Assembly (NCBI GenBank): GCA_002083475.1
Contig: LWDI01000059.1
Coordinates: 1-57,024, forward strand
Source: Proteobacteria bacterium SG_bin5
GTDB taxonomy: Bacteria; Pseudomonadota; Alphaproteobacteria; Sphingomonadales; Sphingomonadaceae
Direction of reading: 5' to 3'
Length of the DNA stretch: 57,024 bases
Below are positions 1-9,983 of this stretch, one piece after another; within the stretch, counting starts at the first letter, position 1, and each line of letters begins with the position of its first letter. The position numbers and the translations under genes were made by a program. The notes under the pieces are model-generated. The model saw only the letters and a list, made by a program, of their open reading frames with translations, was not told the DNA's origin and ran no database searches.

Positions 1-1634
1 TGGCGCGGTTCATTTTCATCACCGGCGGCGTGGTCTCCTCGCTCGGCAAGGGTCTCATGGCGGCGAGCCTCGCCGCGCTCCTTCAGGCGCGCGGCTATCG
101 CGTGCGCATCCGTAAGTTCGATCCCTATCTGAACGTCGATCCGGGCACCATGTCGCCCTATCAGCATGGCGAAGTCTATGTGACCGACGACGGCGCCGAG
201 ACCGATCTCGATCTCGGCCATTACGAACGCTTCACCGGCGTGCCCTCGCGCCAATCGGATAATATCACGACCGGGCGCATCTATCAGACGATCATCACCC
301 GCGAGCGGCGCGGCGATTATCTGGGCGCGACGGTGCAGGTGATCCCGCACGTGACCGACGCGATCAAGGCCTTCGCCACCGCCGAGACCGACGATCTCGA
401 TTTCGTGCTCTGCGAGATCGGCGGCACGGTGGGCGACATCGAGTCGCTGCCGTTCATCGAGGCGATCCGCCAGCTGCGCAACGAATTGGGGCGCGGGCGA
501 TCGGTGAGCATCCATGTGACTTTGGTGCCCTTCATCGCCGCCGCGGGCGAGCTCAAGACCAAGCCGACCCAGCATAGCGTGCGCGAGCTCGCCTCGCTCG
601 GCGTGCAGCCCGATGTGTTGGTGTGCCGCGCCGAGCGCCAACTCCCCGAAAGCGAGCGCGCCAAGATCGCCTTGTTCTGCAACGTGCCCAAGGCGGCGGT
701 GATCCCCGCGCTCGACGCGCCCTCGATCTATGCGGTGCCGCTGCAATATCATGCCGAAGGGCTCGACCAGGCGGTGCTCGACGCCTTCGGGATTTCGGGC
801 GCGCCCCAGCCCAATCTTTCGCGCTGGCAGGAAATCGTCGAACGGCTCGCCAATCCGGAAGGAGAGGTGACGGTGGGCGTCGTCGGCAAATATGTCGGCC
901 TGCCCGATGCCTATAAGTCGCTCAACGAGGCTTTGGTGCATGGCGGCATCGCCAATCGCGTGCGGGTGAACATCCGCTGGATCGACGCCGAATTGTTCGA
1001 GCGCCCCGATAGCGACATCGCCGCCAGCCTCGAGCCGATGCACGCGATCCTGGTGCCCGGCGCGTTCGGCGAGCGCGGCGCCGAAGGCAAGATCGCGAGC
1101 GTCCGTTTCGCGCGCGAACGCGGCGTGCCCTATCTCGGCATCTGCTTCGGGATGCAGATGGCGTGCATCGAGGGGATGCGGAACCTGGCCGGCGTGCCCG
1201 AGGCGAGTTCGACCGAGTTCGGCGACACCCCCGAGCCGGTGGTGGGTCTGATCACCGAATGGATGAGCGAAGGCGGGCTGCAGCAGCGCGCCGAGGGCGG
1301 CGATCTGGGCGGCACGATGCGCCTGGGCGCTTATCCCGCGCGGCTCGACGGCAATAGCGTCGTCGCCTCGATCTATGGCGCCGAGGAAATCAGCGAGCGC
1401 CACCGCCACCGCTATGAAGTGAACACCGCTTATCGCGAGCGGCTGGAGAAGAGCGGGCTCGTCTTCTCGGGCATGTCGCCCGACGGGATGCTGCCCGAGA
1501 TCGTCGAGCGGCCCGATCACCCCTGGTTCGTCGGCGTGCAATTCCACCCCGAGCTGAAATCGAAACCCTTCGAACCGCATCCCTTGTTCAAGAGCTTCAT
1601 CGAAGCGGCGGTGCGGCAGAGCCGGTTGGTTTAG
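1..1634 (+). CDS. pyrG: CTP synthase (5' end cut by one base)
   Basis: Makes CTP from UTP with ATP and glutamine; cytosolic. The reading frame is open from the first base: 'tg gcg cgg ttc' is MARF... if the missing preceding base is A, so essentially the whole gene is here. The N-terminal amidoligase domain shows the FITGG..SSLGKG P-loop and the DPYLNVDPGTM motif. The C-terminal class I glutamine amidotransferase domain has its nucleophile in GICFGMQ and its His/Glu pair in QFHPE. The length (about 543 residues) is normal for the family. It is followed by an inverted-repeat element and then the converging hsp20 gene. Confidence 0.97.
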   Translation, partial: ARFIFITGGVVSSLGKGLMAASLAALLQARGYRVRIRKFDPYLNVDPGTMSPYQHGEVYVTDDGAETDLDLGHYERFTGVPSRQSDNITTGRIYQTIITRERRGDYLGATVQVIPHVTDAIKAFATAETDDLDFVLCEIGGTVGDIESLPFIEAIRQLRNELGRGRSVSIHVTLVPFIAAAGELKTKPTQHSVRELASLGVQPDVLVCRAERQLPESERAKIALFCNVPKAAVIPALDAPSIYAVPLQYHAEGLDQAVLDAFGISGAPQPNLSRWQEIVERLANPEGEVTVGVVGKYVGLPDAYKSLNEALVHGGIANRVRVNIRWIDAELFERPDSDIAASLEPMHAILVPGAFGERGAEGKIASVRFARERGVPYLGICFGMQMACIEGMRNLAGVPEASSTEFGDTPEPVVGLITEWMSEGGLQQRAEGGDLGGTMRLGAYPARLDGNSVVASIYGAEEISERHRHRYEVNTAYRERLEKSGLVFSGMSPDGMLPEIVERPDHPWFVGVQFHPELKSKPFEPHPLFKSFIEAAVRQSRLV

Positions 1635-1638
1635 TTTC

Positions 1639-1803
1639 GGTTCGCGCGGAGGCGCGGAGGCGCGGAGGGCGCGAAGCGCCCTAAATGCTCTGGTTGAGGG
1701 CGCCTTTGGCGCGGAACCTCTTTCTCTGCGCCTCCCTCTTCCTTCCCTGCGCCTCTGCGCGAACGAAAGTCTTTCTCCGTGCCTCCGCGTCTCCGCGTGA
1801 ACC
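1639..1803. repeat. Inverted-repeat intergenic element
   Basis: The arm at 1639-1668 begins GGTTCGCGCGGAGGCGCGGA. The reverse complement of the other arm (1777-1803) begins GGTTCACGCGGAGACGCGGA, so the arms match with a few purine changes. Between them lie further direct copies of the GCGGAGG unit. It sits between the 3' ends of pyrG and hsp20 and looks like a small non-coding palindromic repeat. The short reading frame across it on the minus strand is not credible as a gene. Confidence 0.6.
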
Positions 1804-1839
1804 AAAAAGGGCGCCCAGACCCATTGGCCCGGACGCCCC
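1804..1839 (-). terminator. Probable intrinsic terminator of hsp20
   Basis: On the minus strand a stem GGGCGTCCGGGCC pairs, with some G-U pairs, with GGTCTGGGCGCCC and is followed directly by TTTTT. It lies about 20 bases after the hsp20 stop codon. Confidence 0.65.
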
Positions 1840-1860
1840 TGATCATTCCTCGGGCAGAAC

Positions 1861-2313
1861 TTAAGCCGGCTGGGCTTCCAGCGCGGGGGCGGGCGCGCCC
1901 GTTTTGATCTCGATCGTCTTGGGCTTCATCGCCTCGGGCACTTCGCGCACCAGGTCGATCACCAGCAAGCCGTCGGCCAGCCGCGCTTCCTCGACCCGCA
2001 CGAAATCGGCGAGTTCGAAGCGCCGCTCGAAGCTGCGCGCGGCGATGCCCAGATGCAGGAAGGCGCCCTGGGGCGCGGCCTCGTCTTTCTTGCCCTTCAC
2101 CAGCAGCAGATTCTGCTGCGCGGTCACCTCGATCTCGCTCGCCTGGAAACCGGCGACGGCGAGCGTGATGCGATAGTGATTCTCGCTCAGCCGCTCGAGG
2201 TTGAAGGGCGGATAATTTTCCGATTGCGCCTGGCGGGCGCTGGCTTCGAGCATGTCGAACAAACGATCGAAGCCGATCGCCGAGCGGCGATAGGGGGACA
2301 GGTCGATACGCAT
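1861..2313 (-). CDS. Hsp20/IbpA-type small heat-shock protein
   Basis: Holdase chaperone (150 residues) that binds unfolding proteins in the cytosol. It starts MRIDLSPYRRSAIGFDRLFDML, typical of alphaproteobacterial IbpA/HspA proteins. It has a central alpha-crystallin domain with the NHYRITLAVAGF and ENLL-like strand (QQNLLLVKGKK), and the C-terminal region ends in an Ala/Pro-rich tail. I chose ATG at 2313 because GGAGGA precedes it by about 7 bases; a longer in-frame extension to 2622 lacks family similarity. A possible sigma-32 promoter lies upstream and a terminator downstream, so it is probably a single-gene unit. Confidence 0.9.
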   Translation of the reverse strand: MRIDLSPYRRSAIGFDRLFDMLEASARQAQSENYPPFNLERLSENHYRITLAVAGFQASEIEVTAQQNLLLVKGKKDEAAPQGAFLHLGIAARSFERRFELADFVRVEEARLADGLLVIDLVREVPEAMKPKTIEIKTGAPAPALEAQPA

Positions 2314-2400
2314 ATAAACTCCTCCGAATGAGCGTGTTTCATGCATGGCCCGCCAATGGCGCGGCCCGCGCCGCCACCCGTGAAGGCGTGGCGACACACG

Positions 2401-2430
2401 AAAATTAGGAAGCGCCAAAACAGGATCAAG
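2401..2430 (-). promoter_or_regulatory. Possible heat-shock (sigma-32) promoter of hsp20
   Basis: Reading on the minus strand, CTTGATC (2424-2430) is followed after 14 bases by CCTAATTTT (2401-2409). This resembles the sigma-32 consensus (CTTGAA, then CCCCAT-T). It lies about 90 bases upstream of the hsp20 start. The rest of the 2314-2767 gap, up to the lol operon, shows no gene I can support. Confidence 0.35.
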
Positions 2431-2767
2431 AGGGTGCGAAAAAGCGAACGCCCGGGTCGCGGAAGCTGTCGCGACCCGGGCGCCTGCGTGACGATCGCTC
2501 GTCAGCCCCCATGTGTTCCGTCGCCGTCGTGTCCCTCGCGCCGGCGCAAAACTCCCCGAACCACGGCCATTTGCCTGTGTCTCAGTGCGATTGTTGCTAG
2601 GCCCGCGCGCGGGCTTTGTCATGGTGCGAGTTGCGCCGCGTGCGCGATTGGTGCCACCCTGTGGCGATTTGGCAACAAGAGCGCCGCCAGTTGCCAGCGC
2701 GCGCTTCGCGCTCTACCTCCGGCGCCGACGCCCCTGTCGGGCGGGCGGGAGGCCCGCGGAGACTTGC

Positions 2768-4010
2768 ATGTTCCTGTCGCGCTATGAGCGGATGATCGCG
2801 CGCCGCTATTTGCTGCCCGGCAAGGGCGAGGGCTTCATCTTCCTGGTCGCCGGCATCAGCCTGAGCGCGGTGATGCTCGGCGTCGCGGCGCTCGTGATCG
2901 TGATGAGCGTGATGAACGGCTTTCGCGCCGAGCTGTTCGACAAGATCGTGGGGCTCAACGGCCATGCGGTGATCCAAGGCTATGCCGGCCAGCTGCGCGA
3001 CTGGCGCGAGATCGCCGCCGAGGCGCGCAAGACGCCCGGCGTGACCGAGGCGACCCCGCTGATCGAGCAGCCGCTTTTCTCCAGCTACAACGGCCGCGCC
3101 GAGCCGGTGCTGCTGCGCGGCGTGCTCCCCGCCGATCTTGCCGGCAATGCCCAGGTGCGCGACGGGGTGTTGAGCGGCGATCTCGCCAGCATCACCCCGG
3201 GCAGCAACCGCGTCGCGATCGGCTCGCGGCTCGCCCAGGCGCTCGGCGCGCAAGTGGGGAGCGAGATTTCGCTCATCAGCCCGCAAGGCCAAACCACCCC
3301 CTTCGGCACCGTGCCGCGGATCGTGAGCTACACGGTCGGCGCGATCTTCGAGGTCGGGGTTTATGATTATGACAAGGCCTATGTGCTGATGCCGCTCGCC
3401 GACGCGCAGACGCTGTTGATGCTCGGCGATGCGGTGGGGCTGATCGAGCTGCGCACCACCAATGCCGATCGCGTCGGCCAGATTCTCGCGCCGCTCGCAC
3501 AAAAGATCGGCCGGCGCGCGGTGCTCTCCGATTGGCGCCAGCTCAATTCGCAATTGTTCGAAGCGTTGGAGGTCGAGCGGGTGGCGATGTTCACCGTGTT
3601 GTCGATCATCATCGTCGTCGCGGTGTTCAACATCTTGTCGTCGCTGATCATGCTGGTGCGTGCGAAAACGCGCGACATCGCCATTTTGCGGACGATGGGG
3701 GCGACGCGCGCCGGGCTGATCCGCATCTTCATGACCGTGGGGACGACGATCGGCGTGCTGGGGATGCTCGCCGGACTGGTGCTCGGCTTTGTTTTCCTGT
3801 TCTTCCGGCAGAATGTGGTGGTGGCGATCCAGATGCTCACCGGGCAAAATCTGTGGGACCCGCAAATCCGCTTCCTGACCGAGCTGCCGAGCAAGCCCAA
3901 TCCGATCGAAATCCTGGTGATCGCGCTGATGGCGCTGGTGCTGAGCTTCCTGGCGACGCTCTACCCGGCCCTGCGCGCGGCGAACACCGATCCGGTACAG
4001 GTGCTGCGTT

Positions 4011-4018
<8 letters not shown>
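2768..4018 (+). CDS. LolC/LolE-family lipoprotein-releasing permease
   Basis: Inner-membrane subunit of the Lol ABC exporter that releases lipoproteins to LolA. The 416-residue length is normal. It has one N-terminal membrane helix (about residues 23-45, GISLSAVMLGVAALVIV), a large periplasmic MacB-type domain and three C-terminal helices of the FtsX fold, ending TLYPALRAANTDPVQVLRYE, a family hallmark. The start at 2768 (MFLSRYERMIARRYL) is the conserved beginning; an upstream in-frame extension to 2513 is unlike the family. lolD overlaps its last 8 bases. Alphaproteobacteria commonly have one LolC/E (LolF-like) protein, so I do not choose between C and E. Confidence 0.92.
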
Positions 4019-4678
<660 letters not shown>

Positions 4679-4682
<4 letters not shown>

Positions 4683-5278
4683 GCTGGGCCGAGACGCCGA
4701 CGCTCATCGGGCGCCACGTCACGCTGCGCCCGCTCACCGCCGAGGACGCCCCCGCGCTCGGCGCGGCGGCCGCCGATGGCGATCTGACCGCGCTGTTTTT
4801 CGCCAATGTCGCGACCTTTACCGATCCGCGCGCGGCGGTCGCGGCGATGCTGAAGGAGCGCGATTATGGCCGCGCGATGCCCTTCACGGTCGAAACGCCG
4901 GCGGGCGCGGTGGTCGGCTGCACGCGGCTGATGCGGATGAGCCGCCAGCACAAGCGCGTCGAAATCGGTGGCACCTTCTACGCCCGCTCGGTCCAGCGCA
5001 CCGGGCTCAACACCGAAGCCAAGCTGCTGCTCCTCGCCCATGCGTTCGAGGTGCTGGGCTGCAACGTCGTCCAAATCCGCACCGATTGGTTCAACAAGCG
5101 CAGCCAGCGGGCGATCGAGCGATTGGGCGCCAAGCGCGACGGGGTGCTGCGCAATCATCAGGTCATGCCCGATGGCCGCTTGCGCGATCTCGTCGTCTAT
5201 TCGATCATCGCCAGCGAATGGCCCGGGGTGCGGCGGAACCTGGAGTTTCTGCTAGCGCGGGGCGAGGGGGGAAGATGA
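4679..5278 (+). CDS. GNAT-family acetyltransferase (RimJ/RimL-like)
   Basis: Probable acetyl-CoA-dependent N-acetyltransferase of 199 residues; substrate unknown. The family pattern is visible in the N-terminal HVTLRPLTAEDAPALG strand, the central RVEIGGTFYARSVQRTGLNTEAKLLLLAHAFE region, and the VVQIRTDWFNKRSQRAIERLGAKRDGVLRNH block that in RimJ/RimL-like proteins carries the cofactor and substrate contacts. The GTG start overlaps the lolD stop by 4 bases, and the stop overlaps the next gene by ATGA. The operon context suggests co-expression only, not a role in lipoprotein export. Confidence 0.85.
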
Positions 5279-5748
5279 TCGCGACGCACCAGGTCCGCCG
5301 CGCCGACGGCAGTTTGCAGCGCCTCGCCGATTATGCGGGCCAGGTGCTGCTGATCGTGAACACCGCGTCGCAATGCGGGTTCACGCCGCAATATGCCGGG
5401 CTCGAGGCGCTGTGGCGCAAGTATCGCGACCAGGGCTTCGCGGTGCTCGCGTTCCCCTGCAACCAGTTCGGCGCGCAGGAGCCGGGATCGGCCGAGGAAA
5501 TCGCCAGCTTCTGCTCGGTGCATTACGACGTCAGCTTCCCGCTGTTCGGCAAGATCGAGGTCAACGGCCCCGGCGCCGATCCGCTTTACAAAGAGCTCAA
5601 GGCGGCGGCGCCGGGGCTGCTCGGCAGCCGGTCGATCAAATGGAATTTCACCAAATTCCTGGTCGATCGCGAGGGGCGGGTGGTGCGCCGCTATGGCCCG
5701 CAGGTGAAGCCCGAGGCGCTCGAGCGCGATATCGAGGCGTTGCTGTAG
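5275..5748 (+). CDS. Glutathione peroxidase-family peroxidase
   Basis: Thiol peroxidase (157 residues) reducing hydroperoxides, usually with thioredoxin in bacteria. The catalytic tetrad is visible: Cys in NTASQCGFTPQY (cysteine, not selenocysteine), Gln in FPCNQFGAQEPG, and Trp-Asn in KWNFTKFLVDREG. The ATG at 5275 overlaps the previous stop (ATGA) and starts the conserved domain almost at once; longer in-frame starts lie inside the acetyltransferase gene. It is the last gene of the lol operon; palindromic repeats follow. Confidence 0.93.
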   Translation: MIATHQVRRADGSLQRLADYAGQVLLIVNTASQCGFTPQYAGLEALWRKYRDQGFAVLAFPCNQFGAQEPGSAEEIASFCSVHYDVSFPLFGKIEVNGPGADPLYKELKAAAPGLLGSRSIKWNFTKFLVDREGRVVRRYGPQVKPEALERDIEALL

Positions 5749-5811
5749 CGGGGTGGGGCCTTGGGCCGTCTGCTGGAGCTGGTCGAGATCATGATGATCG
5801 ACGTCGCCCCG

Positions 5812-5953
5812 GACTTGATCCGGGGCTAGGCTGCCTTTCGACGGCCGAAGAAGAAGAAGCCAGGCCCCGGATCAAGTCTGGGACGACGGGTTGGTTTGAT
5901 TGCAATAATTCTAGGCCCGCCCGAATGGATTCCCGCCTTCGCGGGAATGACGG
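5812..5953. repeat. Intergenic palindromic repeats
   Basis: Two kinds of hairpin lie in the 250-base gap after the peroxidase gene. The first pairs CCCCGGACTTGATCCGGGG near 5812 with CCCCGGATCAAGTCTGGGA near 5865, spanning about 70 bases. The second, at about 5929-5950, is a tight hairpin TTCCCGC-CTTC-GCGGGAA. Similar CCGGA..TCCGG units recur near 52200-52290. They look like a dispersed REP-type family, and may also help end transcripts. Confidence 0.55.
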
Positions 5954-5999
5954 GGTGCGGGGAATTCGTAATGAGGTGGGCTGGGCCCATCACGGGGGG

Positions 6000-6890
6000 C
6001 TAAAGCTTATACACCAAGCTCGCGCGGCTTACCGAGCCATCGGTGTTCACCCCGCGCAGCCGGTCGTCCTCGGTGCGATATTCGAACGACACGCGTAGCG
6101 CGAGCTTTTCAGACAATTTGCTGTCGAGCGTCGAATAGAGCACGCCGCTGCTCGACCCCGCTTCGTAAAACAGCGCCACGCGCTGGCCGAATTCGAGCCG
6201 GGGCGAGAGCGCCCAATCGAGATCGAGCTTGCCGCGCGCCGCGACGCGCACGGCGCGGTCGATCGGCGTCACCGTCCGCCGCAGCGCCGGCCCGCCCTCG
6301 ACCGATAGCTTGAAGCCGTCCTCCGCCACCAGCCGCAGCCCCCCGCCGAGCCCCGCCGTATAGCGTTCGTCATAGCCGAGCGTCGGGTCGCGCTCGAACT
6401 GGGCGAGGCCGAAGGCATAAGCGCGCGGCGACAGCGTGTAGCGCGGCTGCCACAGCGCGATCACCCGCTCGGCGGTGCGCGCGCCGTCGGCCGACTGAAC
6501 CTCGCCGCGCAGATAAAGTTTGTGCGTCCAATCGATGCCGCGGCGCTCCAGATCGGCGCTCGCCACCACCCCCAGGCTGTTGACCGGCCCGGTCGCGAGC
6601 GTCGCGCCGAATTCGAGCTGGCCGTGCCATTCGGCATACCAGGGCGCCTCGGCGAGCCGCGCTTGTTCGGCGGCCCGCCGCACCGTCGCCCGGGCGGCGC
6701 GGGCGCGCGCTTGATCGTCGCGCAGGGCGGCGAGCGCGGGGGCGAGATCGGGGCGCGCCTTGGCGGCGTAATCGAGCATCTTGTCGACGGCGGCATCGTC
6801 ATGGGCGGCGATGGCCGCGTCGATCATCGCCTTGATCTCGGCGGGGATCGCGGGCGCGGGCTGGGGGGCGGTGTCGAGCGCGACGATCAT
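6000..6890 (-). CDS. DUF481 (YdiY-like) outer-membrane protein
   Basis: Predicted beta-barrel protein of about 296 residues; function unknown. Residues from about 95 onward fit DUF481: WHGQLEFGATLATGPVNSLG, then many alternating amphipathic strands, finishing ASLVYKL with a C-terminal aromatic-hydrophobic end as in barrels. The N-terminal 90 residues are a helical, Ala/Arg-rich region instead of a mature barrel start. The annotated ATG at 6890 gives no clear signal peptide, so the true start may be an alternative codon upstream. It stands alone between the lol operon and the divergent mscS gene. Confidence 0.7.
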   Translation of the reverse strand: MIVALDTAPQPAPAIPAEIKAMIDAAIAAHDDAAVDKMLDYAAKARPDLAPALAALRDDQARARAARATVRRAAEQARLAEAPWYAEWHGQLEFGATLATGPVNSLGVVASADLERRGIDWTHKLYLRGEVQSADGARTAERVIALWQPRYTLSPRAYAFGLAQFERDPTLGYDERYTAGLGGGLRLVAEDGFKLSVEGGPALRRTVTPIDRAVRVAARGKLDLDWALSPRLEFGQRVALFYEAGSSSGVLYSTLDSKLSEKLALRVSFEYRTEDDRLRGVNTDGSVSRASLVYKL

Positions 6891-7048
6891 CCGCGCGAGG
6901 CCGGCAGGAATCGAACCATGCGAGCGGCTTAGCGCACAGCCGCGCGCCCTGTCTGCGCTTTTGCGGCGAGTCCCGCTCGCCCGCCGCCGGACCGAGTCGC
7001 CGCGCGCGCGGAACCCGGGCCGAGCCCCCGCGCGTTGGGCGAGGTGCG

Positions 7049-7948
7049 ATGGACGTGCTCAATATCCTCTACCAACAGCTGCGCGACATGATCGCGGCGG
7101 CGATCCGGATCTTGCCGCAGCTGGCGATCGCGATGATCGTGTTGCTGATCACCTATGGCGCCGCCAAATCGGCGCGGCGGCTCGCCGAGCGGTTGCTGAA
7201 ACGCACCGAATTGCGCGGCACCTTGGTCAATCTGGTCGAAACGCTGATCGGCGTCGCGATCTGGGTACTGGGGCTGTTGGTCGCCATGTCGATCGTGCTG
7301 CCCGGGGTGACGCCCGCGAACATCCTCGCGGTGCTCGGGCTCGGCTCGGTCGCGGTGGGGTTCGCGTTCAAGGATATCTTCGAGAATTTCCTCGCCGGGG
7401 TGCTCATCATGCTGCGCCGGCACATGAAGCTGGGCGATGTGATCGCGTGCGAGGGGTTCGAGGGGCGGATCGAGGCGATCAGCCTGCGCGACACGCATAT
7501 CCGCCAGTTGAGCAACGAGCTCGTCGTTCTCCCCAACGCCTTTTTGTTCAAGAACCCGGTCAAGATCCTGACCCAGCAACCGCTGCGCCGCCATCAACTG
7601 ACCGTGGGCGTCGCCTATGACGTCGATCTCGAGGACGCGCGCGAGCGCATCATGGCGGCGGTGCGCGATGCCGAGACGGTTTCGCCCGACAAGCCGGTCG
7701 AGGTATATGCGAGCGAATTCGGCGAAAGCTCGATCGATTTGCTGGTGCGCTGGTGGGGCGGGGCCAAGCCGGTCGAGGCGCATCGCTCGCGCGACGCGGT
7801 GCTGCGCGCGATCAAACGGTCGCTCGACGCGGCGAGGATCGAAATTCCCTTCCCCTACCGCGTGTTTACGCTCAAGGAACCGCTCGCGCTGCGCCCGGCG
7901 CCCCTCGACGACGAGGCGGTCGAGGCCGCGAGCGCGGCGCGCGACTAG
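7049..7948 (+). CDS. MscS-family mechanosensitive channel
   Basis: Small-conductance mechanosensitive channel (299 residues) that opens on osmotic down-shock; inner membrane. It has three membrane helices: about 20-40 (LPQLAIAMIVLLITYG), 63-85 (LIGVAIWVLGLLVAMS) and the pore helix about 93-115 (LAVLGLGSVAVGFAFKDIFENFLAG) with the Ala/Gly packing typical of MscS. The cytosolic vestibule domain follows and the protein ends with the conserved IPFPYRVF segment and a short acidic tail. It is flanked by inverted repeats and appears to be a single-gene unit. Confidence 0.92.
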   Translation: MDVLNILYQQLRDMIAAAIRILPQLAIAMIVLLITYGAAKSARRLAERLLKRTELRGTLVNLVETLIGVAIWVLGLLVAMSIVLPGVTPANILAVLGLGSVAVGFAFKDIFENFLAGVLIMLRRHMKLGDVIACEGFEGRIEAISLRDTHIRQLSNELVVLPNAFLFKNPVKILTQQPLRRHQLTVGVAYDVDLEDARERIMAAVRDAETVSPDKPVEVYASEFGESSIDLLVRWWGGAKPVEAHRSRDAVLRAIKRSLDAARIEIPFPYRVFTLKEPLALRPAPLDDEAVEAASAARD

Positions 7949-8042
7949 AGCGGTTTGCGACCGAACCGGTTCGCTCCTCCCCTTCCAGGGGAGGAGCTTT
8001 CTCCGTCGAGCCATTGATCCGGCGTGCTCGCAAACCGCTCTA
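7949..8042. repeat. Inverted repeat with nested hairpin after mscS
   Basis: AGAGCGGTTTGC at 7949 is matched by its reverse complement GCAAACCGCTCT ending at 8042. Inside it CTCCTCCCC-TTCC-AGGGGAGGAG (about 7975-7997) forms a perfect tight hairpin. A related CCTCCCC..GGGGAGG unit occurs near 55738-55860. It may terminate mscS transcription. Confidence 0.55.
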
Positions 8043-8058
8043 AGCCGCCGCCTCGCGC

Positions 8059-8499
8059 TCAGCCCTTCACCACGGCGGTGGCGGGGTGATGCTTGTCGAG
8101 GTGGCGCTTGATGATCCGCAGATTGCGGCTGTTCGATCGGAAGAAGAAATCGGGGATCGCGCCCACGAAGGGGATCAGCCCCAACGCGAAATCGAGCCCG
8201 ACATTGCCCATCATCCGCGCGATCTGAAAGCGCGACATGCCCAGGTTGCGCGCTTCCCACACGATCCACGCGCCCATCGCCGTCGCGACGAAATCGCCCG
8301 CCACCGGCACGAAATCGAGCAACACGTCGAGTCCCACCGGGCGATTGATGCCCGGAATCACGAACAGCCGCTCGAGCAGCCGCTCCATCCCCTCCACCCG
8401 CGCGCGGACGGCGGCGGGATCGCGGCTGAGGTTCGCCGCGCGGGCGAAGCGTTCGAAACTATTGGGGTCGATATGAACGGGGCGGGGCATGGCACTCAT
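8059..8499 (-). CDS. DUF4112 membrane protein
   Basis: Small membrane protein (146 residues) of unknown role. The DUF4112 pattern is clear: PVGLDVLLDFVPVAGDFVATAMGAWIVWEARNLG, then RMMGNVGLDFALGLIPFVGAIPDFFFRSNSRNLRIIKRHLD, giving two hydrophobic segments. I chose ATG at 8499 because it overlaps the stop of the upstream lipoprotein gene as ATGA, implying translational coupling; ATG at 8490 is the alternative. It is the last gene of the unit that begins with the substrate-binding protein. Confidence 0.8.
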   Translation of the reverse strand: MSAMPRPVHIDPNSFERFARAANLSRDPAAVRARVEGMERLLERLFVIPGINRPVGLDVLLDFVPVAGDFVATAMGAWIVWEARNLGMSRFQIARMMGNVGLDFALGLIPFVGAIPDFFFRSNSRNLRIIKRHLDKHHPATAVVKG

Positions 8500-9968
8500 C
8501 TCGTGTCGCGTCTCAGTTCGTTCAACGGGTGCCAGCCGCGCGCGTTCCCCTGCCAGCGCGCGAGCCGGAGCGATACCGCCGCCCAGCGCAGCGGGCGCGC
8601 GATCGGGATATAGCATTGGTCGGCGGCGATCAGCCCATCGGCCTCGGCGAGCATCACCCCGCGCGTCGACATGTCGTTGGCGTCGCGCGCGTCGATCAGC
8701 TTCGCGGCGGCGGCGTCGCTCGTCACCGGGCAGGCGGTGGTCAGATACCAGCGCGCGCTGTCATAAGGGGCGACCGCGTCGATCAGCCGCAGCTCGGCCT
8801 CGGCATCGGCGGGGACGCGGACCAGATCGACGCCGATCGCGCGCAGCGACGCGCCGACGAAACCGAACAACAGATTGGCCCCCGGCCCTTGCGGCAGCGC
8901 GACGCGGAGCACCGGCGCCGCGCCGCCATGCGCCTTGCGCCACGTGGCGACCCGCGCGCGCGCCTCGGCACGGCGCGCGGTCGCATCGGTCACCGCCCAG
9001 CTCGGGATCGCGGGCGGGTTCGCCGAATCGAGCCGATCGGGCAGAATCTGCTCGGCGGGCGCCCAGTCGTCGGCGAAGGCGGCGGTGAGCGCGGCGCGAT
9101 CGATCGCCTCGGCGAGCGCGGCGCGATTGGCGGCTTCCGACAGAAACCCCTCGCGCGAGACGATCGCGAGCCCGAACAGCCCGGCGGGCAGATCGAGCCG
9201 GAAATTGGCGGGCGCGATCCCGGCGACGCGCGCGATCGGCAGATCGAGAAAGCTGCCGCCCGCGACCAGATCCGATCGCCCGGCGCGAAACCGCGCGAGC
9301 GCGCGCGCGGCGCGTTCGCCCGTCAGCAGCACATTTTCCTCGGGGCTGGGCACGTCGCCCTCGGCGACGCGCACCGGATCGGGCACCGGCTTGAGCAGTA
9401 CGAAGCCGCCGAGCGCGGGCTTGGCGCGATAAGGGCCGCTACCCCCCGGCGGGCGCTGGCGCGCGATGCCGAGTTCGGGTTGGGCGAACAAGTTGAGCAG
9501 ATCGGGGCGCGGGCGCTTCAGCCGCACCTCGATCACCTGCGGGGTCATCTCGACGATTTCGTCGATCGCGGTGAGATAGGGCGCGAGCGGATTGCGCGAG
9601 CCCTCGGCGCGCTGGCGATCGAGCGCGGCGACGACATCGCCCGCCGTCACGCGCTTGCCATCGGGCCATTCGGCCTCGCGCAAGCGGAAGACATAGCTTG
9701 CGCCGTCATCGAGCACGGTCCAGCGCTCGGCGAGCCCCGGGGCGACGCGGCCTTGCGCGTCGAAGCGCACCAGGCCTTGCGCGGTCGCGTCGCGCAGCAG
9801 CCGCGAGGGCGTGTCGAGTGGGCGGCGCGCGGGATCGATGAGCTCGGGCGCGCCGCCGATCGCGCTCACCACCACCGGCCCCTGATCGGGCCGGCGGTTG
9901 CAGCCGCCGAGCAAAAGGCCGAGCAAAACCGGGCCGGCGAGCCCCGCGAGCTTCAGCAACCGTGGCAT
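8496..9968 (-). CDS. ABC transporter substrate-binding lipoprotein (family 5 type)
   Basis: Probable periplasmic solute-binding lipoprotein (490 residues) of the oligopeptide/dipeptide class; ligand unknown. The signal peptide ends in a lipobox LLGGC with Cys at residue 23. Family features include TAQGLVRFDAQGRVAPGLAERW, YVFRLREAEWPDGKRVTAGDVV and GSGPYRAKP. I use ATG at 9968, preceded by AAGGCGG; the open frame runs on to 10001 but that part belongs to the transposon end. No permease or ATPase genes are adjacent. The transposon lies only 20 bases upstream and cuts the gene off from glmS, with which it was probably co-transcribed. Confidence 0.82.
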   Translation of the reverse strand: MPRLLKLAGLAGPVLLGLLLGGCNRRPDQGPVVVSAIGGAPELIDPARRPLDTPSRLLRDATAQGLVRFDAQGRVAPGLAERWTVLDDGASYVFRLREAEWPDGKRVTAGDVVAALDRQRAEGSRNPLAPYLTAIDEIVEMTPQVIEVRLKRPRPDLLNLFAQPELGIARQRPPGGSGPYRAKPALGGFVLLKPVPDPVRVAEGDVPSPEENVLLTGERAARALARFRAGRSDLVAGGSFLDLPIARVAGIAPANFRLDLPAGLFGLAIVSREGFLSEAANRAALAEAIDRAALTAAFADDWAPAEQILPDRLDSANPPAIPSWAVTDATARRAEARARVATWRKAHGGAAPVLRVALPQGPGANLLFGFVGASLRAIGVDLVRVPADAEAELRLIDAVAPYDSARWYLTTACPVTSDAAAAKLIDARDANDMSTRGVMLAEADGLIAADQCYIPIARPLRWAAVSLRLARWQGNARGWHPLNELRRDTR

Positions 9969-9983
9969 GGCCGCCTTATGGCA

